The position numbers and the translations under genes are program-made. Below are positions 7,838 through 16,942 of a stretch of 64,000 bases of DNA, piece after piece; positions within the stretch are counted from its first letter, which is position 1, and every line of letters starts with the position of its first letter. Under the pieces are notes generated by a model, which had not been told where the DNA came from, did no database searches, and worked only from the letters and a program-made list of their open reading frames with translations. Source of the DNA: Bacteroidales bacterium UBA5349 (GTDB taxonomy: Bacteria > Bacteroidota > Bacteroidia > Bacteroidales > Tenuifilaceae); assembly GCA_002410065.1 (NCBI GenBank), contig DHQB01000007.1, positions 62,001 through 126,000 on the forward strand, written 5' to 3'.

Positions 7838-8913
7838 TATCGAACTTTAATTACGTATTCTGGTATTGAGTCGAGTGGCAGGATCTTATCTACTCCACCC
7901 AGTTTTATTGCCTCTTTGGGCATTCCAAAAACCACGCACGATTTTTCGTCCTGTGCCACAGTTTTTGCCCCAGCTTGCTTCATTTCAAGCATGCCTTTTG
8001 CTCCATCATCACCCATTCCTGTCATAATTACGCCAACTGCATTAGCTCCCGCATAGCGGGCAGTGCTCCGAAAAAGCACATCCACCGAAGGGCGGTGCCG
8101 ATTAACCAATGGGCCCTCTTTTACCTCAACATAGTAACGAGCACCGCTTCGTTTTAGGAGCATATGGTAGTTTCCGGGAGCAATTAACGCTCTACCGCGA
8201 ATAACGCTATCACCATTTTCAGCCTCCTTAACGGTAATGTCACATATTTCGTTAAGCCGAGCAGCAAACGAAGTTGTAAACTTCTCGGGCATGTGCTGTA
8301 CAATAATAATACCTGGCGAGTCTAAAGGCATTGCCTTTAAAAAGGTAGTTAATGCCTCGGTTCCTCCTGTTGATGCACCAACCGCTATTACATATTCGGT
8401 TGTTCTAATCATACTTTGGTTCGATGAAATAGGTGGCAAAACTGCATCGGCACTGTATTTAGGCTCAACGAAAGGGGGGTTATCAATCGTGGACTTTTTA
8501 CGAGAAATTCGAGCCTGAGCAGCTGCCTTGATAGAATCACAAATACGAATGCTGGATTCTTCAAAAAAAGTCTTTGTATTTACCTGCGGCTTTGTAATGA
8601 TGTCCACTGCCCCTAGTTCTAAAGCCTTCATCCCTGTTTCCGTTCCTTTTTCTGTTAAACTCGAAATAATGACCACTGGAATAGGGTGTTGGGTCATAAT
8701 TTTTTTAAGAAAAGTTAACCCATCCATCCTCGGCATTTCAACATCAAGGGTTATAACATCGGGGACTTCACTGGCAATTTTTTTGGCTGCAAAGTAGGGA
8801 TCAGGGGCGGTGCCCATTACCTCTAAATCAGGATCGGAAGAAATAATTTGACTTAACGTCTGCCTTACTACAGCCGAATCGTCAACAATAAGCACCTTGA
8901 TTTTTGAACTCAT
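7837..8913 (-). CDS. cheB: CheB protein-glutamate methylesterase/deamidase
   Basis: Removes methyl groups from receptor glutamates when its receiver is phosphorylated by CheA. Receiver domain at 1-125 with the acidic pair Asp11/Asp12 and phospho-acceptor Asp57 (TLDVEMPRMDG); linker; methylesterase domain from about 172 with catalytic Ser181 (GASTGG), His207 (QHMP) and Asp303 (GMGDDG). All catalytic residues are present, so the enzyme looks active even though no methyl-accepting receptor is encoded nearby. It follows cheD by 28 nt and overlaps the DUF4407 start. Confidence 0.96.
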   Translation of the reverse strand: MSSKIKVLIVDDSAVVRQTLSQIISSDPDLEVMGTAPDPYFAAKKIASEVPDVITLDVEMPRMDGLTFLKKIMTQHPIPVVIISSLTEKGTETGMKALELGAVDIITKPQVNTKTFFEESSIRICDSIKAAAQARISRKKSTIDNPPFVEPKYSADAVLPPISSNQSMIRTTEYVIAVGASTGGTEALTTFLKAMPLDSPGIIIVQHMPEKFTTSFAARLNEICDITVKEAENGDSVIRGRALIAPGNYHMLLKRSGARYYVEVKEGPLVNRHRPSVDVLFRSTARYAGANAVGVIMTGMGDDGAKGMLEMKQAGAKTVAQDEKSCVVFGMPKEAIKLGGVDKILPLDSIPEYVIKVR

Positions 8914-8941
8914 TCAACTGGTTTGTTAATATTGTAATCTA

Positions 8942-9427
8942 CTATTTTGTTGCTTGAACCTGAACTGTTCGCTCAATATAGCGCTGTTTAACCTCCCCAG
9001 TTCCTGTTAGGTACTCAATTTTTCTCCCCAACTTACCTCCAACACTTTGGGCAATAATAGGAATCTTTAGCTCATTAAGTACATCCAAAGCCAATTTTAT
9101 ATTACGCTCACCAATATGAAACTGCGAAACAGTAGTTTCGATTACTTCGCCGCCCCCAAAAATTTTAGCCCTTAAGTCTGACTTCTTTGAGCCAAGTGAT
9201 AGCATCTTTTCAAATAGTCGTTCAATGGCAATATTCCCATACTTTGGGCTAGCTAAACCTTGGCCATTCCAAAATGGAAGCATATAGTGATTAATACCGC
9301 CAATTTTAAGTACAGGATCGAATAGGCAAACCGCAACGCACGAGCCCAATATAGTTGAAACCTTAAATGGCTGATCGCTAACAAAAAGGGCTGCAGGATA
9401 TAAGAAATGAGTATTTACCTCATCCAT
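8942..9427 (-). CDS. cheD: CheD chemoreceptor glutamine deamidase
   Basis: Deamidates glutamines of chemoreceptors and, in some bacteria, binds CheC. The catalytic cysteine Cys30 lies in STILGSCVAVCLFD, with His47 in INHYMLP and Ser24/Thr25 at the spacing of the family triad. Length 161 aa is normal. It sits between the kinase-like gene (12 nt upstream) and cheB. No cheC is seen in the window. Confidence 0.93.
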   Translation of the reverse strand: MDEVNTHFLYPAALFVSDQPFKVSTILGSCVAVCLFDPVLKIGGINHYMLPFWNGQGLASPKYGNIAIERLFEKMLSLGSKKSDLRAKIFGGGEVIETTVSQFHIGERNIKLALDVLNELKIPIIAQSVGGKLGRKIEYLTGTGEVKQRYIERTVQVQATK

Positions 9428-9439
9428 TGCTGGTTTTTT

Positions 9440-10342
9440 TTAGAATGTTTCCTCTTCGGTGTCGAAGAATGTTTCGTTAGCTTCGGATGCAAAATCGAAA
9501 GCATCAACATCACTCTCTGGAATTGATATAGTAAAACATGCTCCCTTGCCCAGTTCACTCTTTATATCAATGCTCCCGTTAAGTATTTCTAATACTGCTT
9601 TGTTAACGGAAAGACCTAAACCATGGCCTCTGTTCAAAGAATTTATTCCAGAGTCGAGGCGCTTAAATCTATCAAAAATTATCTTTTGATTCTCTTTGCT
9701 AATACCAATACCATGATCGCGAACGCAAATCACTAAGCTTCCACTATCAACCCTAGCTATAACTTCAACAATGCCACCTTCAGAGCTGAAACTAACGGCA
9801 TTGTTTAATAAGTTTGACATGATAAGCTTCAACTTTTCGGGATCGGTTTTAAAAAGAACCATACCGGCATCATCTACTTTGAATGAATGATCCAATACAA
9901 CGCTTACCTTTTTCCTTCTAGCTTCAATCCTAAAAGTCTCAATTACACTCTCAAGCACATTCAACACATCGGTATTAACTATCTCGGGAAATATTTCTCC
10001 TGCTTCAATTTTGGCAGCAACAAAAATATTTCGAAACTGGAAATCGAGGGTAAAGGCCTCTGAATAGATAAGCGCTACCATTGACACCACCTTTTTCCAG
10101 TTCTCTTTATCAACAGAAAGTATTGCTCGAGATAATCCTAGTATTGATGTGAAGGGATTAATGATCTCATTAGTAATATTGGAGATAAAATGGCTCTTAA
10201 GCGATTCTGATTCTTCGAGTTTTTTGTTAACCAGTTTAAGTTCCTCGTTAAGGGTTTTCAACTCCCTAACTGATATTTTGTTCTGCTCAAACCTTCGATT
10301 CAACTCGTCGAGCAATTCTTCGTCAGTGATTTTATGTCCCAT
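9440..10342 (-). CDS. Histidine-kinase-like ATPase with Asn in place of the phospho-His
   Basis: The N-terminal 50 residues form a coiled coil with no sensor domain. The dimerisation helix reads FISNITNEIINPFTSILGLS; the position of the phospho-accepting His in the usual SHELRTP box is Asn58. The ATP-binding domain is complete: N box NLLNNAVSF, G1 VRDHGIGIS, F box DRFKR, G2 GHGLGLSV. It may therefore bind ATP but cannot autophosphorylate in the classical way. It lies between cheR (30 nt) and cheD (12 nt), so it is likely to act with the chemosensory proteins, for example as a scaffold or phosphatase. Related Bacteroidota proteins with NEINNP-like boxes exist as far as I recall. Confidence 0.8.
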   Translation of the reverse strand: MGHKITDEELLDELNRRFEQNKISVRELKTLNEELKLVNKKLEESESLKSHFISNITNEIINPFTSILGLSRAILSVDKENWKKVVSMVALIYSEAFTLDFQFRNIFVAAKIEAGEIFPEIVNTDVLNVLESVIETFRIEARRKKVSVVLDHSFKVDDAGMVLFKTDPEKLKLIMSNLLNNAVSFSSEGGIVEVIARVDSGSLVICVRDHGIGISKENQKIIFDRFKRLDSGINSLNRGHGLGLSVNKAVLEILNGSIDIKSELGKGACFTISIPESDVDAFDFASEANETFFDTEEETF

Positions 10343-10372
10343 AATGTGATGCTATTATATTAACAATACGTT

Positions 10373-11230
10373 TTATATCCTTCGGAAGATAGTTGGTTTT
10401 ACCTGTTTTAACGGTACATCCATATTCATAATCGATTCGGAATGACCAAGAAAGAAGTAGCCGTTGGGCTTTAGCTTTGCACACAACTTTTGAATTACCT
10501 TTTCCTGGGTTTCCCTATCAAAATAGATTAGTACATTGCGGCAAAAGACTACATCAAACATTTCGGGAACATCGTAGTACGAATCCATAAAGTTCAGCCT
10601 TCCAAAACGCACTTTGCGCCTAAGGTTAGGCGCCACTTTAACGGTAGAGTTTACTCTATCTTTACTCCTTAAAAAATATTTTCGCTTAGTTTCAATCGGG
10701 ATAACTTGAACCCGATCATCTTTATAAACGGCATCAACGGCTTTTTGAAGAATATCAGTTGATATATCAGTTCCAACAATTGAATAGTCGAATCCGGGAT
10801 TCTTCTCGGCAAAATCCTCCAGCACTATTGCAAGGGTATATGGTTCCTCTCCACTTGAGCAACCTGCACTCCATACCTTAATGGTTTTTGGGTTATTATT
10901 ATCAAGAATAAACTGGGGTAATGCCTCCTTCGACAAAAAATCAAAGTGAACTGGTTCCCTAAAAAAATCAGTTTTGTTAGTGCTTACTACGTCTAGCATA
11001 TGAATTAGCTCATCATTGAGCCCGTCTTTGCTAAATACATAGTCAATATAATCCTTAAAATTTAATATGTTAAGATGACGTAAGCGTTTTTGGAGCCTAC
11101 TCTGGAGCATAACCTTCTTTACGGGTGGCATTTTTATACCGCTCTCCTTATAAATAAACTTACTCAACTTATCAAATTCATCGTGAGTAAGTTGAGCTTT
11201 AAATATTTCGTTTAAATTTGTATTCAACAT
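10373..11230 (-). CDS. cheR: CheR protein-glutamate methyltransferase
   Basis: Transfers methyl from S-adenosylmethionine to receptor glutamates. The N-terminal CheR all-alpha domain is followed by the methyltransferase domain with the SAM motif VWSAGCSSGEEPYTLAI and DVVFCRNVLIYFD. I place the start at the ATG at 11228-11230 (MLNTNLNEIF); the longer frame begins at a TTG six codons upstream. No C-terminal pentapeptide-binding beta insertion was assessed. A 450-nt gap separates it from cheW, so the cluster may be two transcription units. Confidence 0.93.
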   Translation of the reverse strand: MLNTNLNEIFKAQLTHDEFDKLSKFIYKESGIKMPPVKKVMLQSRLQKRLRHLNILNFKDYIDYVFSKDGLNDELIHMLDVVSTNKTDFFREPVHFDFLSKEALPQFILDNNNPKTIKVWSAGCSSGEEPYTLAIVLEDFAEKNPGFDYSIVGTDISTDILQKAVDAVYKDDRVQVIPIETKRKYFLRSKDRVNSTVKVAPNLRRKVRFGRLNFMDSYYDVPEMFDVVFCRNVLIYFDRETQEKVIQKLCAKLKPNGYFFLGHSESIMNMDVPLKQVKPTIFRRI

Positions 11231-11681
11231 TGTTGTTTTAATTTGCAAAATATGCTTAGGCTAATGCCTTTAGTATAAAAACAAATCTAATAAAAAAACG
11301 CAAACTTCCGGCATGCCTCACGTTGTAAACTAATGGGCTTTTAACCAATAGAATGAGGTAACGTGAAAACAATAAATGCTTAAAATCTAAGGAAGTGGAT
11401 AAGGATTTGATTTAAATATGGTGGATAGTTAAAGAGTAATGAAAAAGGGCTGTTCAAAAAGATCTCCTGGTCATTTTTAGCAATACTCCTAAATCTGATT
11501 ACTCCTTTTTGAACAGCCCAAGGGGATTATTAAATTATTAGCTCCAGCCTAAAATTCAAATTTGTCCCCAACTATCAATCATGAACCGAAGAATGACAAT
11601 GGCCTATATTAAAACCTTTAAATATCGAACAAGTAAATTTATCTCATTTTTCGGCTAAAATCAAGTAAATACCTAAAATTA
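11231..11681. other. Intergenic region between cheR and cheW
   Basis: About 450 nt with no gene I can support. It holds the inverted repeat listed separately at 11447-11519 and AT-rich sequence. It may contain the promoter for cheR and its downstream genes, but no clear TAnnTTTG element with a partner was identified on the minus strand. Confidence 0.5.
11447..11519. repeat. 15-bp perfect inverted repeat with 43-nt centre
   Basis: GGGCTGTTCAAAAAG at 11447-11461 and its exact reverse complement CTTTTTGAACAGCCC at 11505-11519. The loop is too long for a classic terminator; the shape fits a small non-coding mobile element (MITE-like) or a long-range hairpin. The next A/T neighbours do not show a clear target duplication. 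Confidence 0.6.
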
Positions 11682-12203
11682 TTATCCTACCTCTTCAACG
11701 CTTCTAGTAATATCTGTTTCCTCCGTTTTAGTTTTTAAACTAGCTACATCCTCAATTGAGAATACTGCATCCATGTTTAAAATCATGATGAACTTTTCAT
11801 CGATGTTGGCCACCCCCTCAATGAACTCTGAACGGTATTTGCTGCCAATGCTTGGTGGCGGTAAAACTTTGTTTTTATCAATTTCTAGCACAGCTTGAAC
11901 AGCATCAACCAATGCTCCTATCTGAATTGTTTCATTATCGACCTCAATATCGAGCACGATGATACATGTATTGGCTGTATACTCTGTTGGTGTCATGCCA
12001 AATTTTATCCGCGTATCAATTACAGGCAATACTATTCCCCTTAGGTTAATAACCCCTTTCATATACTCAGGGGCTTTAGGTACCTCTGTAATCCTGGTCA
12101 TCTCAAGGATATTGAGAACTTTACCTACATGTGCAGCAAATTCTTCTTCACCTAGCTTAAAGGATAGGTATGAGTTTATCTTGCTTAAATTCTCCTGATT
12201 CAT
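11682..12203 (-). CDS. cheW: CheW coupling protein
   Basis: Links CheA to chemoreceptors. A single CheW/SH3-like domain covers the 173 residues, with the typical LSFKLGEEEFAAHVGKVLNI start, VPKAPEYMKGVINLRG and PVIDTRIKFGM. A GGAGG lies 7 nt before the ATG, which is unusual among these genes and supports the start. It lies 38 nt downstream of cheA. Confidence 0.95.
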   Translation of the reverse strand: MNQENLSKINSYLSFKLGEEEFAAHVGKVLNILEMTRITEVPKAPEYMKGVINLRGIVLPVIDTRIKFGMTPTEYTANTCIIVLDIEVDNETIQIGALVDAVQAVLEIDKNKVLPPPSIGSKYRSEFIEGVANIDEKFIMILNMDAVFSIEDVASLKTKTEETDITRSVEEVG

Positions 12204-12241
12204 TTTTATCCCTCCAAAAATTTATGATTAATCTAATTATA

Positions 12242-14317
12242 CTATTCCTTATTTAGCTCATCTCCAATCTTAAAATCCTCATGGTTTGCAAAAAGCTTGA
12301 TTATCTTGTTTGTATCCATTACAAGAGCTACTGTTCCATCGCCTAGTATGGTAGCTCCCGAAATCATATCTTGCTTTTTATAATGCTTGCCAAGGGGTTT
12401 GAGCACTGCCTGATATTCTCCAACCACTGAATCGACAATAAGTCCAACGCTCTTCTCCTCAAAGTTTACCACAATAACCTGCTCGTAAGTCTCTGTACTC
12501 TCGGTGTGTTCAAATTCTCTTCTGATATAGAAGAAGGGTATTTGCTTTCCATCGAGTACTACAATATTATTAAAGGTTTTAGCAATCTTCTCGTGTTCAA
12601 TGGCATATATCTTATCCACAACCGACAGAGGTATGATGTAGTGGGTATCGTCAACCTTAACCAAAAGTCCATCTATTATAGATAGAGTTAATGGCAACTT
12701 AATGGTTATTGTGGTACCAAACCCAAATTTGGATTCTATCTCCACCTCTCCCCGAATATCAGCAATTTTTCGCTTAACAACATCCATTCCAACACCACGG
12801 CCCGATACATCGGTTACCTGCTTTGCAGTACTAAACCCAGGCAGGAAAACCAAATCGAGTACTTCACGATGTGTGAGTTTTCTATCGGCAGTAATGATGC
12901 CTTTACTGATGGCTTTTTGAGAAATTATCTCAGGATCGATACCCGCACCATCATCACTAATCTGAATCATCACATTTGCTCCAGAGTAGAACGCTTTAAG
13001 GTTAATCTTTCCTTGTTTTGGCTTTCCCTTCTTTAGGCGTTCTTCGGCATCCTCAATTCCATGATCTATACTATTCCTCAGTATATGCATCAACGGATCG
13101 GCTAGGCTTTCAATAATGGTTTTATCAAGTTCCGTATCGGCACCTTCAGTTATAAACACAACTTCTTTACCTAACTCCGACGATAAATCGCGAACCAAGC
13201 GCTGAAAGCGGGTAAGCATATTCTCAATGGGAATAAGTACGATGCTAAAGGCAATATCCCTAAGCTGCCTAGACAGTTTCTGTACGTTCTCTGCAATTGG
13301 CATTAGGCCCGATTCAACATTATTTTCAGCAAAAAGAGTAAGACGAGCCTGTGTGGTAACCAATTCAGAAACAAGGTTCATAAGCATATCTAACTTATCA
13401 GCCGAAACCCTTATGCTGCTTATGGCAGTTTCCTTTGATTGCACCCGCTCTTTTACTCCTGGGGCAACAATCTTATCTTTTACTCGACTACTTTGGATCT
13501 GCTGTGCAAGTTTTTGTATTTTGGTTATGCCAATATCGTTCTGAACTCCTTCCAACTTCTTTAATTCAGTTATAAATAGATCGTCAGCAAGAAGGTTACC
13601 TCCTGAAATTTTCTGAATATCGATTGTTGCTTCATCCTCAACAAAAATGAAAACATCACTGATGCTATTCACATTATCCTGAGTATATACTATTGCTTCC
13701 CAGTAGGTATAACAAAGTTCAGGGTTTATTTTATCTAACGATGGTATCTTATTGAGATGAGCAAAAACCTTTACTTGGCCTAGGGAATACAACTCATCGA
13801 GAAGAAAAAGCGGGTTTGTTCCGTTATTGAATAACTCGCTTACTGGATCGAAAAGCACATAGAAAGTATTACCCAAATCATTCTCCTCTGACTGAATTGG
13901 TTGGGTTGGTTTCTCAATATGGAGTTTTTCATCTTTCTTATCTCCATTGATTATAGCCCTCACCTTGTTGAGTAATCTGATATGATTCTCTTGAACGCTT
14001 GGTTCGTTAAAACTTTCTTCGTCGAGCAATACCTTTAGATGATCGACAGCCGCTAATGTAAGATCAAGGATTTCACGTGTAACCTGTTGCTTATCGTTTC
14101 GAATCAAATCGTAAATGGTCTCCATCTCGTGAGTAAAGCTATCGATCTTATCGAACCCAAACATACCGCTGTTCCCCTTTAGGGTGTGCATTGCCCTAAA
14201 TACTTGCTGTATGATTGACTGATCGTTTGGGTTCTCTTCAAGCTCGAGCAGCGAACGCTCCAGACCGTCCATTAGGTCTGTTGCTTCCTCTATAAATTTT
14301 TTCTTAAAGTTATCCAT
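12242..14317 (-). CDS. cheA: CheA chemotaxis histidine kinase
   Basis: Central kinase of the chemosensory system. Order of domains: Hpt/P1 with phospho-acceptor His44 (FRAMHTLKGNSG), a P2-like response-regulator docking region (about 150-245), P3 dimerisation (SADKLDMLMNLVSELV), P4 ATPase (N box HILRNSIDHGIED, G1 SDDGAGID, G2 GRGVGMDVV) and a C-terminal CheW-like P5. The 691 residues are full length. The start codon overlaps the cheY stop (TAATG), indicating translational coupling. Confidence 0.96.
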   Translation of the reverse strand: MDNFKKKFIEEATDLMDGLERSLLELEENPNDQSIIQQVFRAMHTLKGNSGMFGFDKIDSFTHEMETIYDLIRNDKQQVTREILDLTLAAVDHLKVLLDEESFNEPSVQENHIRLLNKVRAIINGDKKDEKLHIEKPTQPIQSEENDLGNTFYVLFDPVSELFNNGTNPLFLLDELYSLGQVKVFAHLNKIPSLDKINPELCYTYWEAIVYTQDNVNSISDVFIFVEDEATIDIQKISGGNLLADDLFITELKKLEGVQNDIGITKIQKLAQQIQSSRVKDKIVAPGVKERVQSKETAISSIRVSADKLDMLMNLVSELVTTQARLTLFAENNVESGLMPIAENVQKLSRQLRDIAFSIVLIPIENMLTRFQRLVRDLSSELGKEVVFITEGADTELDKTIIESLADPLMHILRNSIDHGIEDAEERLKKGKPKQGKINLKAFYSGANVMIQISDDGAGIDPEIISQKAISKGIITADRKLTHREVLDLVFLPGFSTAKQVTDVSGRGVGMDVVKRKIADIRGEVEIESKFGFGTTITIKLPLTLSIIDGLLVKVDDTHYIIPLSVVDKIYAIEHEKIAKTFNNIVVLDGKQIPFFYIRREFEHTESTETYEQVIVVNFEEKSVGLIVDSVVGEYQAVLKPLGKHYKKQDMISGATILGDGTVALVMDTNKIIKLFANHEDFKIGDELNKE

Positions 14318-14682
14318 TAGCGCAATACTTTATTTAGTGCTGCAATTAGCTTAGCGGGCACAAAGGGTTTTATAATCCAACCGGTTGCACCAGCATCCTT
14401 TGCCTCCATTTTTTTTGCTGCTTGCGACTCGGTGGTAAGGAATAGAATGGGTATTCGTTGGTATTGTTCCATCTTGCGCACGTGGCGGATAAGCTCAATA
14501 CCATCCATATTAGGCATATGTAAATCGGTAATAATTAAATCAACATGGGTTCCATCGAGGAACTTGAGGGCGTCAGTTCCATCGATTGCAATGAGAACAT
14601 TATATCCCTCGTTTTCCAATGTAAAGCTAACAACCTCTCTAATGCTTTCAGAATCGTCAACTATAAGAATTGTTTTTGCCAT
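14317..14682 (-). CDS. cheY: CheY-like single-domain response regulator
   Basis: A stand-alone receiver of 121 aa: acidic pair Asp9/Asp10, phospho-acceptor Asp53 (ITDLHMPNMDG), Thr in the LFLTTES strand, and Lys in IIKPF. It carries no output domain and is coupled to cheA by a 1-nt overlap, so it is the most likely CheA phosphorylation target. It follows the STAS gene by 28 nt. Confidence 0.93.
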   Translation of the reverse strand: MAKTILIVDDSESIREVVSFTLENEGYNVLIAIDGTDALKFLDGTHVDLIITDLHMPNMDGIELIRHVRKMEQYQRIPILFLTTESQAAKKMEAKDAGATGWIIKPFVPAKLIAALNKVLR

Positions 14683-14710
14683 AGTAGTTCCGCTGTTAAA
14701 TTTGCTATGT

Positions 14711-15052
14711 TTAGTTTTTTAGGGTCAAAAACGTTTCGAAGCCCGAACGCTCCAAAAGGATTCTGTGATCCTCGGATAGTTTCATTTCAAAGTTAATACT
14801 TTTCTGTTCCTGTTTAGCATCCCACAAAAAGCTCTGAAGGAGCTGAACAGCTGTAAGATCAATACTATCAACTTCATTTATCTTAACCTGAATTTGAGAA
14901 TGCTTTTTTAAATTCTCTAGCAGAAACGCCTTAAGTTCCTGGGCATTATCAATGGTTAGTTCGCCCTGAATAATAATAATCCCAACTTCGCTTGTCTTTC
15001 CTTTACCTTTGGCTGCTTGTGACTTAAGAGTAATTCTTTGTGTTTTTGCCAT
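14711..15052 (-). CDS. STAS-domain protein in the chemosensory operon
   Basis: A 113-residue STAS fold of the MlaB/anti-anti-sigma type. After a basic, disordered start the core reads IIIIQGELTIDNAQELKAFL and IDLTAVQLLQSF. The position corresponding to the DSSG phospho-serine motif of SpoIIAA is DLTA, so a Thr could be the modified residue. STAS proteins next to cheY/cheA are also known in some proteobacterial clusters. Partners are unknown; the window also encodes a SiaC-like protein, another family of kinase/phosphatase-controlled switch, but 13 kb away. Confidence 0.8.
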   Translation of the reverse strand: MAKTQRITLKSQAAKGKGKTSEVGIIIIQGELTIDNAQELKAFLLENLKKHSQIQVKINEVDSIDLTAVQLLQSFLWDAKQEQKSINFEMKLSEDHRILLERSGFETFLTLKN

Positions 15053-15064
15053 AATTTTTATTTC

Positions 15065-16885
15065 TTAAAATAGTTCCAAGTTATCATCATCGGTATCTAT
15101 ATCTTCATCGAATAAATCAACAACGCCTTCTTCATCTAATCCTTTAATTACTTGATTGTGTATTTTATGTTCGCTTGCCATGGTGTATGATTTACGAACA
15201 TCTTCGAGGTCCTCTTCATTTTTAAAGTTAACCTCTGTTTTGAGCAAGCGGTGAATATGGTTAAACTCACCAATTATATCCACAATAACTTTTTCAAAAA
15301 AATCGTAATACTTAACCTTTCCAATTGATTCGTTTATATCCTTTAAAATTGTTTTACTTATACTAATGCTCTTGCTAAGTAAGCTGTCAATTTTAGCATT
15401 CTTATCGTTGAGTTTTTCAATAATACTATTCATTGAATCGGCTGATTGAGCAAACATTCCTGTGATTTTTGCTTGTGCTAATGTCTTGCTATTTTCAGGA
15501 AGAAATTGATTTGCTATGAGTTCAACCTTAGAGAATCCATCTTTGATTATCTCCTCAAATCCCTCAACATCTTTGTAAAGATTCTGTATATGTTTTAACG
15601 ATTCACCTAACTTTTTGTCATTCAAATCAGTCTCAGAAAACGCTTTATGTGTACTTGTAAAAACATCTTTGAGGTTAACAATTGAATTTGAAAAAACAGT
15701 AACACTTTTTGTTGCATGCCCTACCTGGGCAAATAACTGATCAATGTGTAAAGTATAATCGTTTGTGGCGCTTAAAAATCGGTTCAAAACGCTTGCAGAA
15801 CTTTTCAACCTTGTAATAAAACCCTGCATATGAAACTCATTTGAGTTGTCCTGCGAGAGATAAATTTCATGGCACATTGATGCTATAATAGTCATATTGT
15901 TACCAATATTCATAAATTTATCAGTAATAACCTCTATAGCACTCTGGTACTCCTTATTGGCATAAACAAGTTGAGCCGACTGAAGGTTCGCAATATCTCT
16001 AATTTTCAACAAAAGAATATCAGTATTGTCTAAACTATCCTTTTCCTTTGTTTTTGCAGTATCATCCAGTTCGGCGAGCAGTTTTTTATGGGTTGCATGT
16101 ACATGCTCCATTTTTTGCCTTATAATATCGTGATACTGTAGGTTTGTGATTATATCGGCAATACTCTTTGATGAGTTCTCGGTTTGCTTGCTCAATTGAG
16201 GTATTAAACGCGACACCTCTTCATGTTTCTCAGCAAAAAGGATTATACCCATATGCACGTTATTTAGAATAAGATCTAAATCCTTAACGCTACTATTGCG
16301 AATGGTTTCAAATTTTGTGTACGTAGCCATTACGTGCTCCTTAAGCTGCTCAAGGTTACTCTCGTTCTGAAAACTATAGGTTTTAAAATCGTTTATAACT
16401 CTATTAAACTTTTGAACAATTTCATCGAGGCTGTTTGCCGACGAAGGATTAGCTGAACTAAAGATTTTAAGGTTAGTCAAAAGAATTTTCAGCGTAAGTA
16501 AATCCTGATTTAAGTTTTTTACCGGTAAGTATAGCTTATCAAGCAGGCTAAGTATTTGTGATAGCTGCTTGATACTATTGTCGAGCAAGTTAGAAAACGC
16601 TGATTGGATATGCTTAATTTCCTTATAGAAAGTCTCTATCTCCCTTAACAAACCGGCAGATTCGCTTTTGGCTAACTCGTTAAAAATTTGGGAAGCATTA
16701 TCGGATATAAGCTTCGATTGCTTAAAATAGTGCTTAAAATCTGAATTTAATCCTAAAAAATCATCTGACGAGCATTGGTGCAACTGAAAAATCTGCTCAT
16801 CAATCCCTGAGAATATCTCAATGAATTGTTGAATAGAAAAATTGCTAGAAAGTTCTATACTTGAATATTTTTTTTTCTGCTCCAT
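15065..16885 (-). CDS. Large helical protein with CheZ-like motif
   Basis: A 606-residue, almost entirely helical/coiled-coil cytoplasmic protein with no transmembrane segment. At 248-262 it has NLQYHDIIRQKMEHV. The spacing Asp253-x3-Gln257 and the flanking residues resemble the CheZ active-site motif (FQDLTGQ, with the catalytic Asp and Gln of E. coli CheZ) and the LQFQD-type motif of chemotaxis accessory proteins. The chain ends in an acidic tail finishing DDDNLELF, reminiscent in style of the CheY-binding tail of CheZ. A related segment KYYDFFEKV near the C-terminus lacks the Gln. No other CheY phosphatase is visible in the operon. The phosphatase role is inference. Confidence 0.6.
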   Translation of the reverse strand: MEQKKKYSSIELSSNFSIQQFIEIFSGIDEQIFQLHQCSSDDFLGLNSDFKHYFKQSKLISDNASQIFNELAKSESAGLLREIETFYKEIKHIQSAFSNLLDNSIKQLSQILSLLDKLYLPVKNLNQDLLTLKILLTNLKIFSSANPSSANSLDEIVQKFNRVINDFKTYSFQNESNLEQLKEHVMATYTKFETIRNSSVKDLDLILNNVHMGIILFAEKHEEVSRLIPQLSKQTENSSKSIADIITNLQYHDIIRQKMEHVHATHKKLLAELDDTAKTKEKDSLDNTDILLLKIRDIANLQSAQLVYANKEYQSAIEVITDKFMNIGNNMTIIASMCHEIYLSQDNSNEFHMQGFITRLKSSASVLNRFLSATNDYTLHIDQLFAQVGHATKSVTVFSNSIVNLKDVFTSTHKAFSETDLNDKKLGESLKHIQNLYKDVEGFEEIIKDGFSKVELIANQFLPENSKTLAQAKITGMFAQSADSMNSIIEKLNDKNAKIDSLLSKSISISKTILKDINESIGKVKYYDFFEKVIVDIIGEFNHIHRLLKTEVNFKNEEDLEDVRKSYTMASEHKIHNQVIKGLDEEGVVDLFDEDIDTDDDNLELF

Positions 16886-16942
16886 ACAATGTTCTTTCCA
16901 AATACCCTTAACCGTCCATACGCTTGAAAATATGCGATTATT

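Noticed and set aside
11581..11658. 25-codon basic ORF in the cheR-cheW gap
   Set aside because: No promoter, terminator or conservation evidence; a frame of this size occurs by chance.
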